From assembly GCA_964035545.1 (NCBI GenBank), contig OZ037768.1:1039501-1103500 (forward strand): a stretch of DNA of 64,000 nt. The letters run 5' to 3'. The stretch is from Bugula neritina (Eukaryota; Bryozoa; Gymnolaemata; Cheilostomatida; Bugulidae). The position numbers and the translations under genes were made by a program. The notes below the pieces were generated by a model. The model saw nothing but the letters and a program-made list of their open reading frames with translations. It had not been told where the DNA came from and searched no databases. The first letter of the stretch is position 1. Each line of letters starts with the position of its first letter. This document shows, piece after piece, positions 37,908-64,000 of the stretch.

Positions 37908-39050
37908 CTAGGTAAATCCTCTCATGTCGCGTATCGTTCTTGGTAAGAAACTTTGGTGGTAACAGCTAGAGTGAGAAGAAATGGAGTTGGGTAAACCTTG
38001 GGTTGCTGATCTCGTAGTTACGGACATGAGAGAGCGATTTTCCACAACCTCATCATAGTCTGATGAAAGTGTACTGTGCGTGGCTTCAGACTGTAGAATA
38101 CGTGTCAATAGTGTGAGTCTATGATTTTTACGCCTCGTTTGCAATGGTAGTAGACCCAGTTCGCATCGAGCGTCACTAACACTTTCTCGCCCCTTGAGAC
38201 CTGATATGAACCTCACAGCACGATTCTGAACCATTTCTATATTATGTATGGTGGTTTTTAAATAAGGATCCCAGAGGGTATCTGCATACTCCAACAATGG
38301 ACGGCAGAGGCTGGTGTAAGCCAAGAGTTTGCCATTTTTTGGAGCATCATGGAGAGCAAACTTTATTGCTCCTAGGACTCTGCTAGCTTTTTGTGATTTC
38401 AGCACAATGTGTTTGTCAAATTTAAGGTTACTCTGCATGGTCACACCGAGATACTTGGTCTCTTCAGTCCATTGGACAGGTGTACTCCCAAGCTTATAAG
38501 ATGGAAGGCTTGTTTGGCGACCAAATGATATAGCATGGCATTTACTTTCATTAAAAGGCATCTTCCACTGTTGGGACCAGTTATATACTGCATAGATATT
38601 GACCTGGAAGTCTGCAGCATCTGCTTCTGAGTTTACTCTTTGGTACAACAGGGTGTCATCTGCATAAAGACTGACACAACAATTGACACAACTTGGTAAA
38701 TCGTTAGTATAAACCAAGAATAGTGTGGGTCCTAGTACAGATCCTTGGGGGACGCCCGATGTTACTGGGAGCTCAGTTGAGCATGAGCCTTTGATTACAA
38801 CTCTCTGTTTTCTGTTGGTGATGAAATCTTGAATCCAATTTATAATCCGTGGGTTAACTTCTGGAATGCGACGTAGTTTCAGTAGCAGTAGGGAATGGGG
38901 GACTTTGTCAAATGCTTTTTTAAAGTCTAGAACAATTGCATGTGTGTCTTGTGATTGGTCGTGCGCTTTGGCAATGTCATGGTATGTTGAGCACAGCTGA
39001 GTATCGCATGACATTCCCTTCCGAAAACCATGCTGCCTGTTGTGAAGGTA
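37908..39050 (-). mobile_element. Non-LTR retrotransposon (LINE) fragment, reverse transcriptase C-terminal part
   Basis: An open frame of about 380 codons on the minus strand. It contains the reverse transcriptase palm motifs DFKKAFDKVPH, GVPQGSVLGPTLF and YADDT, then the thumb and the typical C-terminal LLPLQTRR and FLPRTIRD segments of the Jockey/CR1/L2 group. The frame continues upstream of the first Met (38986-39050 reads LHNRQHGFRKG) and then meets a stop at once. The endonuclease and N-terminal RT fingers are absent: this is a 5'-truncated copy. The remaining frame is intact, so the insertion is fairly young. Confidence 0.93.
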
Positions 39051-40528
39051 TTAAAGTTAAATTAAGTTCAACAAACATTACTAATGCATACTATTATAAA
39101 CTATTATTATCAATATAAATATCTATGAAGTTATATTACACTTTATTAATACTATTATTTTAATTTTGAAATTTGAACTGTAACTGCAACAAAGATTCAA
39201 ACTTTTGTTCAAAATAAAAAATATTTAAACAAAGCATTGAAATACATCGTTAAAAGTAAATACTGATGCTTGCTGTAATGCAAAATGACTAAATCCTAAT
39301 TAGGAACTAGTCATTTCGGGAGTTAGGACCAGTACTACTACTCGTTGTACTAGTAGTTGTAGCCTGTAGGGCGTAGCCTGTACTTTTTTGTCGTCCAGTA
39401 ATTGAGCGGAACATTGGCATATAAATTATCATTGAGCACTCTAAACATTCGGCAAAATATTTTTTTTTATTTTACTTGTATTGTTTAAAAAACTAATAAT
39501 ATTACATATCATTAATTTAAAAAATTATTTCAAAATGTAATTTTACTAATTTTGTCACGTGAAGTTATCTTTAAATTTATTTAAATAATTTTAAAAGCAG
39601 TCTTTCCACTGCATATTTACAGTTATAATAAATTATAATGGCATTTATTTAACATATCCTGAATACTTTAATAACTAGTAGTGGCAAGTTCAAACGTAAA
39701 AGTGTCAAAGCTTTTTGGCTTAGTAGAGCTCTGCTTTTATAAGTTGATAAAATTGACGTATGCATATATAAAATTACAAAAACTTCCCTGATAACAAACG
39801 GGCTGAAATTATTTGATTCAAGAGTAGATAACTCAAACTTCAACAATTTTCATATTATTGTTGGCCAAGTATAATCATTTAAGGCACTGTGGTTGACTTA
39901 TAAATTAATTCAACTGTATCACAAATTATTTTTCTCTGATTCATTATTTGATAGTCGGGTAAAATGATTAAAAACTTGAATCTTTAATGTTGAAAGTTGA
40001 GAATGTGCTTTTGCGCTGTAACTAGTACTTATTATTATGATGATGGGTACCAATAACTCACTAGAGCATTCCGACAGCTCTAATTTTCATGTAAGAAAAA
40101 ATAGTCCTTAACATGATTTTCAAACAGCACATGAATATATACACTAGACTTAGCATGAATGAGAGCTTAAAAAATATTGCATTTGCATAAGTTTATTCTA
40201 TGGCCTAAATACAAAATGACCCTGTATCATACTTGATATAAATATAACATAAATACATACCCAAGGCAGTATAAGAGAAGCAAGTATTTGTAAAATTAAC
40301 AATATCATAACAAAAAGCTATATTTAAAATCAGATTGTTCATGCAAAAGGGAGAAAATTTCTCATAAAATCGTGGAAAATAAAATATTATCATAGTAGCC
40401 CAATAACACGCTTCATCATGTTGGATATTTTAAGACTTCATGCAGAATCAAAGAGTTTTGAAACAATAGTATATTATAGAACAATCTCAACAGAACAACA
40501 TGTTTTCACTATAATTTATTTAGTAGAA
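39051..40528. other. LINE 5' flank and 3' UTR side of the PARP14-like gene
   Basis: A+T-rich, no coding exon. Minus-strand AATAAA at about 40187-40192 and another about 12 nt after the PARP stop codon (near 40515) are candidate poly(A) signals. Confidence 0.5.
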
Positions 40529-63599
<23,071 letters not shown>

Positions 63600-63631
63600 C
63601 TAAAATAGAAGTTATAAAAGTATAGTTAGTA

Positions 63632-63853
63632 GGGGTAACAGGGGGGGGGGGGCACAACGGGCCGAATTTTGCATTTGTTGCTCTCATTCGTCTGTTTTTC
63701 AAGTTACTAGTTCAATAATCTCTAGTCTTAATGCTATATCTGTGGTCTATTACAGGTACCAGTTTGTTGTTTCAATCTCTTTCACAACTTTCAGAATAAT
63801 GAAATTTTCATGACGAAAAAATTGGCCCATTGTGCCCCGTGTAATGGGATTAC
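63632..63853. mobile_element. MITE candidate with ~40-bp imperfect inverted ends
   Basis: Left arm GGGGCACAACGGGCCGAATTT (in part, 63647-63670, after a G run); right arm reverse-complemented reads CGGGGCACAATGGGCCAATTT (63815-63840) and continues to TAATCCCATTACA. About 220 bp in all. It lies just upstream of exon 63498-63599 and explains the open minus-strand frames there. Target duplications not clear. Confidence 0.55.
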
Positions 63854-64000
63854 GTAGTATAATAATGGAGTCGTCCCCTCCTGTATAGGAATACTTATAA
63901 CTATGTTCTACTATCCAATCAGAAGGACCGAAAGGCAAGGTTCCGGTCAAGTGACTGTTCGCGGGTTAGCTAGAAGAAACCATGTGTGTTGAGAGCAGGG

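Noticed and set aside
63750-63950. Minus-strand frame near the right edge
   Set aside because: It overlaps an arm of the MITE candidate and shows no RRM-like or other pattern; no splice phase support.

Overview
The window is eukaryotic nuclear DNA from an animal: short GT-AG introns, spliced genes on both strands, a LINE, a hAT element and many micro/minisatellites. The gene set (DNAAF4, RAB3, a nuclear receptor with both DNA- and ligand-binding domains, a PARP14-type ADP-ribosyltransferase) is metazoan. The compact introns, A+T-rich sequence and divergence of the nuclear receptor would suit a non-bilaterian such as a sponge, but that assignment is tentative. All exon boundaries were read by eye from splice sites and phase agreement; no RNA evidence was available.

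Layout: (1) 1594-2019 (+), last two exons of a RAB3-like GTPase. (2) 2815-9060 (-), a 12-exon gene for an unrecognised multi-pass membrane protein of 738 residues, ending convergently with RAB3. (3) 10122-15072 (+), DNAAF4/DYX1C1 in 11 exons (403 residues), divergent from gene 2 across a short shared promoter interval. (4) 15073-19365, intergenic, with triplet repeats. (5) 19366-32277 (+), a nuclear receptor in 7-8 exons spread over 13 kb, its introns filled with tandem repeats. (6) 33651-36521 (-), a 7-exon short-chain dehydrogenase of the 15-hydroxyprostaglandin dehydrogenase type, convergent with the receptor. (7) 37908-39050 (-), a 5'-truncated non-LTR retrotransposon. (8) 40529-63599 (-), a very large PARP14-like gene: 35 exons join in phase into at least 2502 codons, with the N-terminus beyond the right edge. 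Its order is a tandem array of RRM-like modules, a KH-like region, a degenerate macrodomain, two nearly identical macrodomains from a recent ~2 kb tandem duplication, a third canonical macrodomain, a KH/WWE segment and a PARP catalytic domain with an H-Y-I triad. Its introns hold a 1.2 kb hAT element with LTR-like sequence inside, two more LTR-like pieces and a MITE candidate.

The most unusual signal is the relation between minisatellites and splice sites. In the PARP14-like gene one intron (43841-44366) consists wholly of ~24 copies of a 22-bp unit whose ends are the donor and acceptor themselves, and whose 13-bp core repeats the end of the upstream exon. A second intron (45-bp units near 62150-62310) and nuclear receptor intron 6 (20-bp units, 31001-31308) show the same kind of arrangement. 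This looks like intron birth or intron remodelling by tandem duplication of a splice junction.

The genes do not form a pathway. DNAAF4 implies motile cilia; RAB3 implies regulated secretion; the dehydrogenase may act on hydroxylated lipids; the PARP14-like protein belongs to a family of mono-ADP-ribosyltransferases and readers linked to stress and innate immunity in vertebrates.
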